From assembly GCA_050249355.1 (NCBI GenBank), contig JBFWQQ010000005.1, forward strand, positions 1 through 49,003: DNA of 49,003 nucleotides. Direction: 5' to 3'. Positions 23,801-32,315 of this stretch are shown here, one piece after another. The notes under the pieces are model-generated. The model was not told where the DNA came from, made no database searches, and saw only the letters and a program-made list of their open reading frames with translations. The DNA comes from CAZAQK01 sp050249355 (GTDB lineage Bacteria > Pseudomonadota > Alphaproteobacteria > Rickettsiales > SXRF01). The translations under genes were made by a program, and so were the position numbers. Within the stretch, counting starts at the first letter, position 1. Each line of letters begins with the position of its first letter.

Positions 23801-23855
23801 AACGGTAATTTACCGGAACGCGCGTTTTTTTGTTAATGAGTATATTAGGCAGCAT
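20832..23855 (-). CDS. AsmA-family protein
   Basis: 1007 residues. An N-terminal membrane anchor (about residues 19-38) precedes a large periplasmic region typical of AsmA/YhdP-type bridge proteins, which are thought to help move phospholipid to the outer membrane. N-terminal AsmA signatures are the IKQLVKERTGRDIYIRGGV segment and VYVSGVELRDLNN-like strands; the C-terminal AsmA_2 part has RGVRVENFNLDG and GTIIGSLTGDISVVPWTMDMAM. A Glu/Asp-rich, likely disordered stretch lies near residue 680. It heads a probable operon with the EAL-like and prepilin-peptidase-like genes. Confidence 0.85.
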   Translation of the reverse strand: MLPNILINKKTRVPVNYRFLVWVAAAMLLIFGLALVLQGRMDMKNYQQQIKQLVKERTGRDIYIRGGVNVVLLPVPTIYVSGVELRDLNNGRPVPALTVELLLISPKMDTLFSDKLEISSIAMKNPTLEIERAKDGVIYWDWMEKELLELLESSGDIRKNLDIVGGSIRYHNNVTGRKIRVYDINIDGITGGIPDFSGDMTFNEQRFYFQVSGKDEAKKDGYVPLSINVNTNQQNYVKLDGSARISANNLDIRGKLEVDIKDLYPWITMRVAKKRSGLEDFLQGSKGDDESQAILPVKFSGDWEQNGNKVLLTNLQLDGLDSKGAGQMTASFDKEINIDSSMHFNELDYSKWQTLIRTISEQLTVEDTNRYVIDESLHENVLPEDVNLNFELTSDKMKIGTQIWENVQVSVEMVDAALTINQLFIELPGASTLALFGVVSQSATTRNMRFEGTIETEGKSLKEVLSIFDESVKDLPDMGFEEFFIRSNMYISNDQIRLSEADVRFDQLQLGGGLVVYYDAQNPRIEADVRLQDTNFDYFRDRWREQQQSDVQDDFFLKFDKNINLNWLKRLETTIDLKINVERFTFMERSGDNAYLRLFARQGELGIYNVRFYYPEDVMEMNLTLNVQNQRPYMNLVLSSSQFDTDYFSPVVNEEKEEVADDAGQQPLETEEEPVEEETAEEEISSIMTVSPQAYGEIILAQNVSDPATELPAAAPSARGDQPSSFSVDDVTYSIDSKKNESNSKRWSEELIDMSWMEGVDGVFDISIGELRHGDNVLRGIKARASMANRQLAVQNVNFDYWGGKCEIAGTVYGGKVPGMSIGFTLYNIELEDFINSLSGYSNISGKASISGQLATSGVNFLSWLSQAEAKMVMSGRGVRVENFNLDGVVNTVKVSRTAADVLNNVNRALVNGSTRMTVDGNINVANGVLRSPGITMKSGTIIGSLTGDISVVPWTMDMAMLFQFPAISADTIPTLLVQLNGSIDEPKLTTDTSSLEAFVVKSIKQK

Positions 23856-23927
23856 GGTCTTTCATTTTTATTTTATGGGCACTTAGGGCAGTATAGATTA
23901 CGTCGAAAAAGATAATTTTTTATAAAT

Positions 23928-24542
23928 CTACTGGCGCACCATAAATACACCCTGTTCACCAAACATGTTGGCCCACAGTCCGCTGGAGCGGAAATGGTTA
24001 ATTTCCCCCTGATGCGTGACATACAGGCGCTTTTCTATGGTTAATCCTAACTCCCTGCACAATAACACAAAATCCGTTATAGTGCAAAAGTGGATATTCG
24101 GGGTGTCGTACCATTGGTAACTTAGGGTTTTTGTCACCGGCATTCGCCCTTTGCAGGCGAGATACAGGCGGTTTTTCCAGTGGCCGAAGTTCGGCACCGA
24201 TACGATGGCATGGCGGCCGATGCGCACCATCTGCTCCAGCACGTCGCGCGGGTTATTCAGCGCCTGCAGCGTCTGGCTGAGCACCACATAATCATATACC
24301 CCGGCGGGATAATGTTTCAGGTCGGTGTTGGCGTCGCCCTGGATCACCGAAAGTCCTTTAGAAATAGCCGCGTTCACGCCCGCAAGACCCAGCTCCATGC
24401 CGCGCACCTTCACTTCCTTATGCTCGCTAAGCCAGTGCATCAGGTCACCCTCCCCGCAACCTATGTCCAGCAACGTGCTGCGTGGTTGCACCAGTTCGGC
24501 GATCACGCGCAGGTCATGGCGCAACGGTGCTTTACCGGTCAT
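23928..24542 (-). CDS. metW: MetW methyltransferase-like protein
   Basis: 204 residues. The ATG at 24542 overlaps the metX stop (ATGA). SAM-binding motif LLDIGCGEGDLMHWL; conserved MetW elements VRGMELG, DYVVLSQTLQALNNP and VSVPNFGHWKNR are present. MetW partners MetX in methionine synthesis in many proteobacteria, and some MetX enzymes need it for full activity. The pairing here follows the usual alphaproteobacterial order metX-metW. Confidence 0.95.
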   Translation of the reverse strand: MTGKAPLRHDLRVIAELVQPRSTLLDIGCGEGDLMHWLSEHKEVKVRGMELGLAGVNAAISKGLSVIQGDANTDLKHYPAGVYDYVVLSQTLQALNNPRDVLEQMVRIGRHAIVSVPNFGHWKNRLYLACKGRMPVTKTLSYQWYDTPNIHFCTITDFVLLCRELGLTIEKRLYVTHQGEINHFRSSGLWANMFGEQGVFMVRQ

Positions 24543-25711
24543 GTGCTTACCCCACAACGTGCGGCTGACCCGTCGATGAAGCCACGCAATAACGCATCGA
24601 ATCCCGGTATTTCAAGCAGGAAAGAATCATGCCCCCGTGTGCTTTCCACCTCGGTAAAACTGACATCGGCCGCCACCGAATTAAGCGCCCGCACCAGCTT
24701 GCGGCTTTCTTCGGTGGGGTATAGCCAGTCAGACGAAAACGATACTATGCAGAAGCGTAAGTATGTGCCGGCAAATACATCGCTCAGGCTACGTTTGTCA
24801 CCCTCGGTAAGGTCAAAATAGCTGGCCGCGCGCGTCAGGTACAGGTAGGAGTTGGCATCAAATCGCTCCACAAAACTCTTGCCCTGATGGCGCAGATAGC
24901 TTTCCACGCTGAAGTCGGCGCCAAAGCCGTAGGTATAATCGTTACCCTTCTGCAGATCACGGCCAAACTTTTCCTGCAGCACCTGCTCGGAAAGGTAGGT
25001 CACATGCGCGGCCATACGCGCTACCGCCAGCCCCTTTTTAGGATATTTGCGCTCGGTCGCATAATCACCGCCGCACCAATCCGGATCGGCCATGATCGCC
25101 TGCCGCCCGATCTCATGGAAAGCGATATTCTGCGCACCCTGCCGGGCCGCCGTTGCGATGGCCGCCACCATTGACATACGATGCGGATAGCGCACTGCCC
25201 ATTCGAGCGCCTGCATGCCTCCCATCGAGCCACCGATCACACCGAACAGCTTTTTGATTCCAAGATGATCCAGCAGTAAGGCCTGTGCCTGCACCATATC
25301 GCCGATGGTAATGACCGGCAGGGTCAGCCCGTAAGGCTGTCCGGTTTGCGGGTTGATGCTCTTTGGCCCGAACGAGCCCATGCATCCGCCGATGATGTTC
25401 GAGCAGATCACATAGTAGCGGTCGGTATTGATCGGTTTTCCGGGGCCGACCATACGATCCCACCAACCCGGCTTCCCGGTTACCGGGTGGGTACCGGTAA
25501 CATATTGGTCGCCGGTCAACGCATGGCAGACGAGAATCGCGTTATCGCGTTTTTCGTTAAGTTTTCCGTAGGTTTGATAGGCTATCGGGATATCCGACAC
25601 CGACACGCCGCATTCCAGCACCAGTGGCTTGTTTTTAGCCAGGCGTGCAATGATGCCGATCTCAACTTCCTGATAATCGGCGCCGAATGTGGATGCGGCA
25701 GTTTCAGACAT
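24539..25711 (-). CDS. metX: Homoserine O-acetyl/succinyltransferase
   Basis: 390 residues from ATG 25711; a TTG at 25744 is less likely. Alpha/beta-hydrolase acyltransferase that activates homoserine for methionine synthesis. Nucleophile Ser in VIGGSMGGMQALEW, Asp in SFSSDWLYPTEES, His in STRGHDSFLLE; oxyanion and substrate elements CHALTGDQY and PGWWDRMVGPG are intact. Acetyl- or succinyl-CoA specificity cannot be told reliably by eye. The metX-metW pair diverges from the chorismate mutase-hisC-tyrA operon. I saw no SAM riboswitch in the short leader. Confidence 0.95.
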   Translation of the reverse strand: MSETAASTFGADYQEVEIGIIARLAKNKPLVLECGVSVSDIPIAYQTYGKLNEKRDNAILVCHALTGDQYVTGTHPVTGKPGWWDRMVGPGKPINTDRYYVICSNIIGGCMGSFGPKSINPQTGQPYGLTLPVITIGDMVQAQALLLDHLGIKKLFGVIGGSMGGMQALEWAVRYPHRMSMVAAIATAARQGAQNIAFHEIGRQAIMADPDWCGGDYATERKYPKKGLAVARMAAHVTYLSEQVLQEKFGRDLQKGNDYTYGFGADFSVESYLRHQGKSFVERFDANSYLYLTRAASYFDLTEGDKRSLSDVFAGTYLRFCIVSFSSDWLYPTEESRKLVRALNSVAADVSFTEVESTRGHDSFLLEIPGFDALLRGFIDGSAARCGVST

Positions 25712-25719
25712 ACTGCCTG

Positions 25720-25744
25720 TTGTACTGCAAGTGGCTTTGTACAA
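25720..25744. promoter_or_regulatory. Inverted repeat in the metX/chorismate mutase divergent region
   Basis: TTGTAC (25720-25725) and GTACAA (25739-25744) are perfect inverted copies with a 13-nt spacer, in the 88-nt divergent region just upstream of metX. It could be an operator; six-base arms also occur by chance. Confidence 0.3.
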
Positions 25745-25799
25745 TCAATCAGAAGATGTGCCAAATCCTTGAATAGTATAGGGGGCTGTGATACCAGAG

Positions 25800-26744
25800 A
25801 TGTCCAATCAACACACAGCCGCCGGTTTCCAGAACGCCATGAATAACCTTGAATATAAAGAACTTCCTCCCGACAAGGAGCAGCAACTGGAAAATTTCCG
25901 CAGGCAGATCGATGCGATCGACGACAGGCTGGTGGAGCTCCTGGTGCAGCGTATCGGCATTGTCCGGCAGGTTGGTGCTATGAAACGGGGTGTAAGTCCT
26001 GACCAGTGCCCGCTTCGTCCGGGGCGCGAAGCCGACATGGTGCGAGATATAGCCAAGCGTTTCGAGAATACGGATTTCTCACCGGCCGCCGCCGCCGCCA
26101 TCTGGCGCCTGTTGATCGGTGCATCCACCGCCGTCGAGAACGAACTGGCGATATCGGTTTACACCCCGGAAAACGACGACACGCTGTACTGGCAGGCGCG
26201 CGAATATTTCGGGCCGTTTCTGAATGTCATACGACAGCCGCATGTAGCCCGCGTGATCGGCGATGTGATGGATAAGAAAGCCGCAGTCGGCCTGGTGCCG
26301 GAACTGCACAGCGCCGATACCACCCACTGGTGGACAAACCTGCTGGGCAGGGAGCCACATAAACCTTCGGTTTTTGCGCATGTGCCATTTGTGCATTACG
26401 ATGTGCCGGGCCGCCGCAACGCAAACGCGCTGGCCATCGGCTACATCAAACCCGAAGCCACCGCCGAAGATATTTCGCTATGGGTGCTTGAAGCCGATGC
26501 CAACACCAGCCAGCACCGGTTGCAGACTGCATTCGCAGAATCCGACCTGGACGCACAATGGCTGAATATCCATTCGCTGCGCCCGGACAGCCGCCACCAC
26601 CTGCTTAAGATCAACGGTTTCATTGACCACGACAACAAATCCATGCGCCGTCTGGCCGACCAACTCACCAGTGCGTTGCTGCAGGTGACCTGCCTCGGCT
26701 CCTATGCCGTACCGTTTACCTTGAAATTCAACCCCAACCGATAG
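25800..26744 (+). CDS. Chorismate mutase (AroQ type) with C-terminal prephenate-dehydratase-like extension
   Basis: About 314 residues from ATG 25800 (GTG 25788 possible). Residues about 25-110 are an AroQ helical mutase (LENFRRQIDAIDDRLVELLVQRIGIVRQVGAMKR), with active-site Arg/Lys conserved, turning chorismate into prephenate. The remaining 200 residues have the periodicity of a periplasmic-binding-like dehydratase half (RVIGDVMDKKAAVGLVPE) followed by an ACT-like segment (HLLKINGFIDHDNKSMRRLADQL), but the TRF active-site motif of prephenate dehydratase is not seen. The dehydratase part is thus probably regulatory or lost. It heads the operon with hisC and tyrA. Confidence 0.8.
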   Translation: MSNQHTAAGFQNAMNNLEYKELPPDKEQQLENFRRQIDAIDDRLVELLVQRIGIVRQVGAMKRGVSPDQCPLRPGREADMVRDIAKRFENTDFSPAAAAAIWRLLIGASTAVENELAISVYTPENDDTLYWQAREYFGPFLNVIRQPHVARVIGDVMDKKAAVGLVPELHSADTTHWWTNLLGREPHKPSVFAHVPFVHYDVPGRRNANALAIGYIKPEATAEDISLWVLEADANTSQHRLQTAFAESDLDAQWLNIHSLRPDSRHHLLKINGFIDHDNKSMRRLADQLTSALLQVTCLGSYAVPFTLKFNPNR

Positions 26745-26754
26745 AACTATCGCC

Positions 26755-27864
26755 ATGAACCTTAAACCCGCGAACACTGAACGCTTACCCATTCCCAACG
26801 AAGGCATTATGGAGATCGCCCCATACAAGCCCGGAAAATCCCAGAGTAAACCGGGCGTGAAGGTGAGCAAGCTGTCATCGAACGAAAACCCACTCGGCCC
26901 CAGCCCGCTGGCCAGCAAGGCATTCGTGGAATCTGCCGGATCACTGCACCGTTATCCGGAAGGCGGAGCGCCACGCCTGTGTGCTGCCATTGGTGAAGTG
27001 TTTGGCCTCAAACCGGAACAAATCGTATGCGGCGCCGGTTCGGATGAACTGATAGGCCTGCTCATCCATGCCTATGCAAAGGCGGGGGATGATATTCTCA
27101 TCAGCCGCCATGGCTTTCTGATGTACAAGATCTACGCGCAAGGCCGCGGCGTGGACACCATCTTCGCTCCGGAAACCGACCTACGCACCGATGTCGATGC
27201 CATGCTGGCCGCCCTCACCCCAAGAACCAAGCTGGTATTTGTCGCTAACCCGAACAACCCTACCGGCAGCTACATCAGCAAAACCGAGATGGACCGCCTG
27301 CATGCCGGCCTGCCGTCCGATGTATTACTGGTGATCGACGATGCCTACGCTGAGTATGTCGAAGAGCCGGACTACAGCACCGGCAGCGAAATGGTGGAAT
27401 CAGCGCACAATGTGGTGATGCTGCGCACCTTCTCGAAAATATATGGCCTGTCGGCACTGCGACTTGGCTGGGCTTATGCGCCGCCGCATGTGGTGGACGT
27501 TCTGCACCGTGTACGCGGGCCATTTAATGTGTCCACCCCGGCCATAGAAGCCGGTATCGCTGCCGTGCGCGATGTGAAGTTCGTCGAAAAGACCCGCAGC
27601 TTCAACAACCAGTGGCTGGCATGGATGAGCAAAGAGATTGCGCAGCTCGGCCTGATCGCACACCCCAGCATCGCCAATTTCGTGCTGGTGGAATTTTCCG
27701 GCAGCGAGCAGGCGAAAGCAGCCAACGACTTCCTTATGGAGCGCGGACTGATCGTGCGTGAAGTGGGCGCGTACAACCTGCCATGTCACCTGCGCATCAG
27801 CATCGGGCTGGAAGGAGAAAACAAGGCGGTCATTGCAGCTCTGAAAGAATTCCTGTCTGCATGA
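26755..27864 (+). CDS. hisC: Histidinol-phosphate / aromatic aminotransferase
   Basis: 369 residues, fold-type I PLP aminotransferase. PLP Lys in TFSKIYGLSALRLGW; NPNNPTGSYIS and the DDAYAEYV segment bind the cofactor; SSNENPLGPSP and RYPEGGAPRL are HisC N-terminal signatures. Its place between chorismate mutase and prephenate dehydrogenase suggests it also aminates prephenate or phenylpyruvate, as in other alphaproteobacteria. It overlaps tyrA by 4 nt (ATGA). Confidence 0.93.
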   Translation: MNLKPANTERLPIPNEGIMEIAPYKPGKSQSKPGVKVSKLSSNENPLGPSPLASKAFVESAGSLHRYPEGGAPRLCAAIGEVFGLKPEQIVCGAGSDELIGLLIHAYAKAGDDILISRHGFLMYKIYAQGRGVDTIFAPETDLRTDVDAMLAALTPRTKLVFVANPNNPTGSYISKTEMDRLHAGLPSDVLLVIDDAYAEYVEEPDYSTGSEMVESAHNVVMLRTFSKIYGLSALRLGWAYAPPHVVDVLHRVRGPFNVSTPAIEAGIAAVRDVKFVEKTRSFNNQWLAWMSKEIAQLGLIAHPSIANFVLVEFSGSEQAKAANDFLMERGLIVREVGAYNLPCHLRISIGLEGENKAVIAALKEFLSA

Positions 27865-28961
27865 GTATTGTGTTTGAGCGTATCACGATCATCGGCATGG
27901 GCCTGATCGGCAGTTCGATTGCGCGTGCAGCACGCAAATACAAGCTCGCCGACACGATCATAGGATACGACCATAATGCAGCCGCCCTGTCCTACGCCCA
28001 CGAGCATGGGTTTATTGATGTTTCGGCCAGCGATGTGAAATCATCTGTCGCAGGCAGCAACCTGGTGGTGATGGCAACACCGCCGGCAGAATTTGAAACC
28101 ATTACCATGATTATGGAACCGTCCTTGGCAGCCGGGTCGGTGGTGATGGATACCGCGTCGGTCAAACGCATGACCATGCAATCCATAGAATCGCACCTGC
28201 CTGCCCATTGCACATTCATCCCCGCTCACCCGATCGCAGGCAGCCAACACGCAGGTGTAAGCGCCGGACGTGCCGACCTGTTCGACCGTTGCCGTGTGAT
28301 CGTGACACCGGATAAGCCGGTGGAAACGGCAGGCCTGAAGCTGGTCACCAGTTTCTGGCAGGGCATGGGTGCGCGGGTGGAAGCCATGCCTCCGGAAGTG
28401 CATGATATGATCTATGCGCACATCTCACACCTGCCGCACCTGCTGTCGTTTGCCGCCCGCAAGATCGTGGCTGAGGATGCGCTGAATTTTCCCCGGCTGC
28501 GCGATACTTTCCTGCGCATCGGTTATTCCGATCCGGCGCTGTGGGTCGAGCTGTTCTATATGAATAACGACAACATCATGCAGGCGCTGAACCGCTACAT
28601 GGATGCCATTGCGCATATGCGTAAGGAACTTGCCGAAGGCCCGCACGATAGCCCCGGCGAGGGCAACGCCCTGCAGGCCACCAACGTTCTGTTCCCGCGT
28701 ATCGCCGCCGCCTGCCTGATCACCACGGTCATGGAAGCCGAACAGACCACCGGCCTGCCGTTTGCGCGTTTCGCCGGGCCGGGTTTTGCCGATTTCACCA
28801 GCCCGGCTGCTGACGCACCGGATAACCACATCAGTGCCATCTCGGATAATTATGTCGAAGTGGAAAAGGCGTTGGATCAGTACCAGCGCCTGCTGAAGCG
28901 CTACACTATCATGCTCAAGGAAGAGCAATACAAGGAGCTGTATCAGGCGCTCACGCAGTAG
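27861..28961 (+). CDS. tyrA: Prephenate/arogenate dehydrogenase
   Basis: 366 residues from ATG 27861 (MSIVFERITIIG). An N-terminal Rossmann NAD(P) domain with GMGLIGSSIARAA, then the TyrA motif AHPIAGSQHAGVSAG (catalytic His) and HDMIYAHISHLPHLLSF. The helical C-terminal domain is complete and somewhat extended. The gene oxidatively decarboxylates prephenate or arogenate on the way to tyrosine. Its 3' end overlaps the convergent HAD gene by 11 nt. Confidence 0.94.
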   Translation: MSIVFERITIIGMGLIGSSIARAARKYKLADTIIGYDHNAAALSYAHEHGFIDVSASDVKSSVAGSNLVVMATPPAEFETITMIMEPSLAAGSVVMDTASVKRMTMQSIESHLPAHCTFIPAHPIAGSQHAGVSAGRADLFDRCRVIVTPDKPVETAGLKLVTSFWQGMGARVEAMPPEVHDMIYAHISHLPHLLSFAARKIVAEDALNFPRLRDTFLRIGYSDPALWVELFYMNNDNIMQALNRYMDAIAHMRKELAEGPHDSPGEGNALQATNVLFPRIAAACLITTVMEAEQTTGLPFARFAGPGFADFTSPAADAPDNHISAISDNYVEVEKALDQYQRLLKRYTIMLKEEQYKELYQALTQ

Positions 28962-29643
28962 CGGATCTTTTACCTGTGCCAATCAGTGCGCGTGCTGCCG
29001 CATGGTCGAGCACAAAGTGGTGGTATGGATGCCCCATGAAATGGGAGTCTGAGAATTCAGGATGTCCCCGCGCCAGTTCACCATAGAGCACCGCGCAACA
29101 TCCGGTAGCTTTTGCACATTCCAGATCGATATCGCTATCGCCAACGAACCAGACATCCAGTCCGGCTTGCACCGGGCTATCTTTAAGCGCCAGCAGCACC
29201 GGGGCGGCGTGCGGCTTATCGTGATCGGCATCCTGCGAGCCGACCACCGCATCGAAATACTTGGCCCAGCCCAGCTTTTCGACCTCTTTACGCAGTGTGT
29301 CGCCCTTTTTGTTGCTCACTACCACATTATACAGACCCAGCGATTTGATATGCTTCAGCAATTCCTCGGAACCGGGCAATGGCGTCAGGCGATCCAGATG
29401 CATGGACTTGTAATTATTCTGGTAGGTAACGCCTGCTTCCTGCCAGTTCTCGCCGAACACTTCGGGGAACGAATCGCGCATGGATTTGCGCACACGCGCG
29501 CGCGTTTCGTCGAATGTCCATTCTTTCATGCCATAGGTGCGGAACGTGGAATTTATCGCCTCGTGGATGATCGGCCAGGTATCCACCAGCGTATTATCCC
29601 AGTCAAATATCACTGCCTTGGGGGCCGGTAGTATTACAGACAT
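28951..29643 (-). CDS. HAD-superfamily phosphatase (phosphoglycolate-phosphatase-like)
   Basis: 230 residues. Motif I FDWDNTLVDTW supplies the nucleophile and acid Asp; motif II VVVSNKKG; motif III Lys in QDADHDKPHAAP; motif IV FVGDSDIDLECA. The cap is a small helical one of subclass I. The substrate is not deducible. It is the last gene of the long minus-strand cluster, overlapping the aminotransferase gene by 10 nt. Confidence 0.88.
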   Translation of the reverse strand: MSVILPAPKAVIFDWDNTLVDTWPIIHEAINSTFRTYGMKEWTFDETRARVRKSMRDSFPEVFGENWQEAGVTYQNNYKSMHLDRLTPLPGSEELLKHIKSLGLYNVVVSNKKGDTLRKEVEKLGWAKYFDAVVGSQDADHDKPHAAPVLLALKDSPVQAGLDVWFVGDSDIDLECAKATGCCAVLYGELARGHPEFSDSHFMGHPYHHFVLDHAAARALIGTGKRSATA

Positions 29644-30506
29644 GCGATCCTTCTTCCCGTTTGTTCGTATACATGCTGGGCATAGACAGCCAACAGTTTT
29701 GAGGTGAACTCGCCGGGATTACCATTGCCAATGGGTTTGTCATCAATGGCTACTACCGGCAAAATATTAGCGCTGGTCGATGTCAGGAATGCTTCCTTGG
29801 CTTCCAGCGCCTCTTTAATCGTATAGGCGCGCTCTTCGATCTTCATGCCCGCTTTTTTTGCCAGCTTCAAAACAACATCGCGGGTGATCCCGCCCAGTAT
29901 ATGGGTATCCGCCGGATGCGTCACCAGCGTGCCGTCCTTGGTAAATATGTAGCTGTTCGACACCGCCCCTTCGGTCACGGTGTCACCTTTCAGCAGCCAC
30001 GCTTCGCGGCATTTTTCGGCAGTTGCTTTTTGCTTTGCCAGCACGTTCGGCAGCAGTGCGATCGATTTGATATCGCGCCGTTCCCACCGGTGATCGGGAT
30101 AAGTGATCACCTTCACGCCATTTCTGATCTCCGCTTCCTTGGGAAACTTGGCAGCACAGATGGTCATCACCAGCGAGGGTTTTGTTTGCTTGGGAAACGG
30201 GTGGTCGCGTCGCGCCACCCCGCGCGTCACCTGTATGTACAACCCGCCGTCATCACGGCTGTTGCGGCTGATCAGTTCGCGCATCACATGCTGCAGGGCA
30301 GCCTCACTCATCGGCGCCGGAATAGCCAGCTCTTTCAGGCTGCGCAGCAGGCGGCGGATGTGCGGCCCGGCATCCAGCATGCGACGGTTATAGAACGCGA
30401 TATACTCATATACCCCGTCGGCAAACTGGTAGCCGCGGTCTTCGATATGCACCGCGCCTTCCCCATGCGGAAGATACCTGCCATTCACATATGCGATATG
30501 CGTCAT
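29634..30506 (-). CDS. dat: Class IV aminotransferase (D-amino-acid transaminase-like)
   Basis: 290 residues, fold-type IV PLP enzyme. N-terminal IAYVNGRYLPHGEGAVHIEDRGYQFADGVYEYI and the PLP Lys in RRDIKSIALLPNVLAKQKA; later TEGAVSNSYIF and GGITRDVVLKLAKKAG. These fit D-alanine transaminase better than branched-chain aminotransferase (RDIKSIALLPNVL is typical of Dat). It would make D-amino acids for the cell wall. It abuts the preceding gene and overlaps the HAD gene. Confidence 0.88.
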   Translation of the reverse strand: MTHIAYVNGRYLPHGEGAVHIEDRGYQFADGVYEYIAFYNRRMLDAGPHIRRLLRSLKELAIPAPMSEAALQHVMRELISRNSRDDGGLYIQVTRGVARRDHPFPKQTKPSLVMTICAAKFPKEAEIRNGVKVITYPDHRWERRDIKSIALLPNVLAKQKATAEKCREAWLLKGDTVTEGAVSNSYIFTKDGTLVTHPADTHILGGITRDVVLKLAKKAGMKIEERAYTIKEALEAKEAFLTSTSANILPVVAIDDKPIGNGNPGEFTSKLLAVYAQHVYEQTGRRIACL

Positions 30507-32315
30507 TTAAAATCCTTCAATGTCCTTCAGGCCACGATTCAGGAACGGCCGTGCCTCGAACCCGAAATCCCTTTTCGCGTCGTCATGGAAAAATATCAGG
30601 TCGTCGTTCATACGATGTGCGATCTCGCCGTTTAAATGCTTACGCCGCGTACACAAGCCCCATACGCTGAGTATGAATGGCAAAAATGTCGTGCGCACGA
30701 TACGCACACGTTTTTCGCATGCGGCAAATATCCGCTCCAGCATCTGGGTGTAGCTGAGAACCTCACCCCCGCTGATATTATAGGATTTACCATAGGTTTG
30801 CGGTTTGTCCAGTGCCAGCATGGCGGCTTTGGCCAGATCATCGGCATGTACCGGCTGACGGCGACCACTGGCCGGAGGATAGACCAGGAACACCCCGAAC
30901 CGGTCGATACATTTGGCAACCGAGGTAATGCCCAGATCCAGGCCCACCCCATAGGTGAGTGTGGGCCGTAATATCGTCCACTGCAGGCCGCTATTTTCAC
31001 ATAGCCGGGCCACTTCCTCTTCGGCAGTTTGCAACTTACGCACAAAATTTTTCTCAAAACTATTACTCGACAGCGCCTTGCCGAAAATGGAAGTAGAACC
31101 AAAGGCGATGATGCGTTTTACTTCGGCATCCACCAGTTTGCCGATACTGGCGGGCAGCGTCCATAGCGGCGCGCAGTGTATCACAGCATCCACGATGTAG
31201 CCCTGCAGATCGAGTTCCTTATCGGTCAGGTCGCCCTGAATCCAGCGCAGATGCTCGTGATAATAGGGTATCGGTGTGGTACGCGTAATAGCCAGTACCG
31301 CCGCCCCACGCGCGATCAGGTGCTTGACCACACACAGCCCGGTCTGGCTGGTAGCGCCTGTCACCAGCACCGTGCGCCCATACAGGTCGCGGCTGTTCTG
31401 CAGGTCGGTCAGCCCGGATGCCAGCACCATCAGCCGCTTGGCGGGCACACTATGTGTCATGATCGAATGCGGCAGCAGCCACTCATGCATACGGTGGGTC
31501 AGCACCCGCCACGAGCACCGTATCATCAGCATCAGTTGCAGCATGAATAAAAACCCCGGTACGCAGTCGCCGCTGTAATGCTTACGGAAATAGCGCAGCA
31601 GGCCCTTGGATTCTTTCCATTGCTCTTTCGAGTAGTGCACCTTGCCGCTTTCCGGCTGCAGATGGGTAACGCAAACACCCGGCAGGTGTACGATCCTGGC
31701 GCCAGCCAGCCGGATGCGGTGGCACAGGTCATGATCCCATACACCGGCCAGTGATTCGTCCAGCCCACCCATGGCGATGTAATCCTGACGGCGGATACAC
31801 ATACACAAGTTGGAAACATATTCGCACGGCAACGGCGCCTCGGACTGCTCATCCGTGGCCATGTCACGCGCATGCACGCCAAATAACTCAGCGACCGCTA
31901 TTTCAGGGGTCAGCGCCTTTTTACGGTAACTTTCCAATGATGCCCCATCAGCCGATACCACATTGCAACCGGCCAGCATCACACCGGATATACCGGTCAT
32001 GCCGTTCATCATGCCTTGCAGTGCACCCGGTGCCAGCAGGCAATCCATACCCAGCAGCAACAGGTACTCGCCGGTTGCCTTATCCACTGCGATATTGAAA
32101 GCAGTGGCACGGTTCACCTTGCCTGCACCGGGCATGATCTTCAGCCGGGGCTCACTGAGCGCCATCTGCTGCAGGCGCGCGAGCAGGTTCGGCAGGTTGC
32201 CGGTGTCCACCACGATGATCTCAGCCAGCCCATCCTGCTGCAGCACGCTTTTTACTGATGCCAGCACCATATGGCTGGCGCGGCTGGACACCATCATGAC
32301 GGTGCATGTAATCAT
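30507..32315 (-). CDS. Fusion of a family-2 glycosyltransferase and an NAD-dependent epimerase-like (extended SDR) domain
   Basis: 602 residues. Residues 1 to about 270 are a GT2 fold: EIIVVDTGN, an acceptor segment LLLLGMDCLLAPGA (in place of the canonical DxD), a CMCIRRQDYIAMGGLDE block and GVWDHDLCHRIRLAG (HD where ED is usual). Residues about 310-600 are an extended SDR: Rossmann motif VLVTGATSQTG, DAVIHCAP, FGSTSIFGK and ILRPTLTYG. The Tyr of the SDR YxxxK pair seems replaced (FVRKL). A glycosyltransferase fused to a nucleotide-sugar-modifying domain would fit a coupled sugar-modification-and-transfer step. It follows rfbC with its start inside the rfbC stop codon. Confidence 0.8.
   Translation of the reverse strand: MITCTVMMVSSRASHMVLASVKSVLQQDGLAEIIVVDTGNLPNLLARLQQMALSEPRLKIMPGAGKVNRATAFNIAVDKATGEYLLLLGMDCLLAPGALQGMMNGMTGISGVMLAGCNVVSADGASLESYRKKALTPEIAVAELFGVHARDMATDEQSEAPLPCEYVSNLCMCIRRQDYIAMGGLDESLAGVWDHDLCHRIRLAGARIVHLPGVCVTHLQPESGKVHYSKEQWKESKGLLRYFRKHYSGDCVPGFLFMLQLMLMIRCSWRVLTHRMHEWLLPHSIMTHSVPAKRLMVLASGLTDLQNSRDLYGRTVLVTGATSQTGLCVVKHLIARGAAVLAITRTTPIPYYHEHLRWIQGDLTDKELDLQGYIVDAVIHCAPLWTLPASIGKLVDAEVKRIIAFGSTSIFGKALSSNSFEKNFVRKLQTAEEEVARLCENSGLQWTILRPTLTYGVGLDLGITSVAKCIDRFGVFLVYPPASGRRQPVHADDLAKAAMLALDKPQTYGKSYNISGGEVLSYTQMLERIFAACEKRVRIVRTTFLPFILSVWGLCTRRKHLNGEIAHRMNDDLIFFHDDAKRDFGFEARPFLNRGLKDIEGF

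Noticed and set aside
25712..25799. SAM-II riboswitch before metX
   Set aside because: The leader is too short and shows no matching core; only a weak inverted repeat is present.
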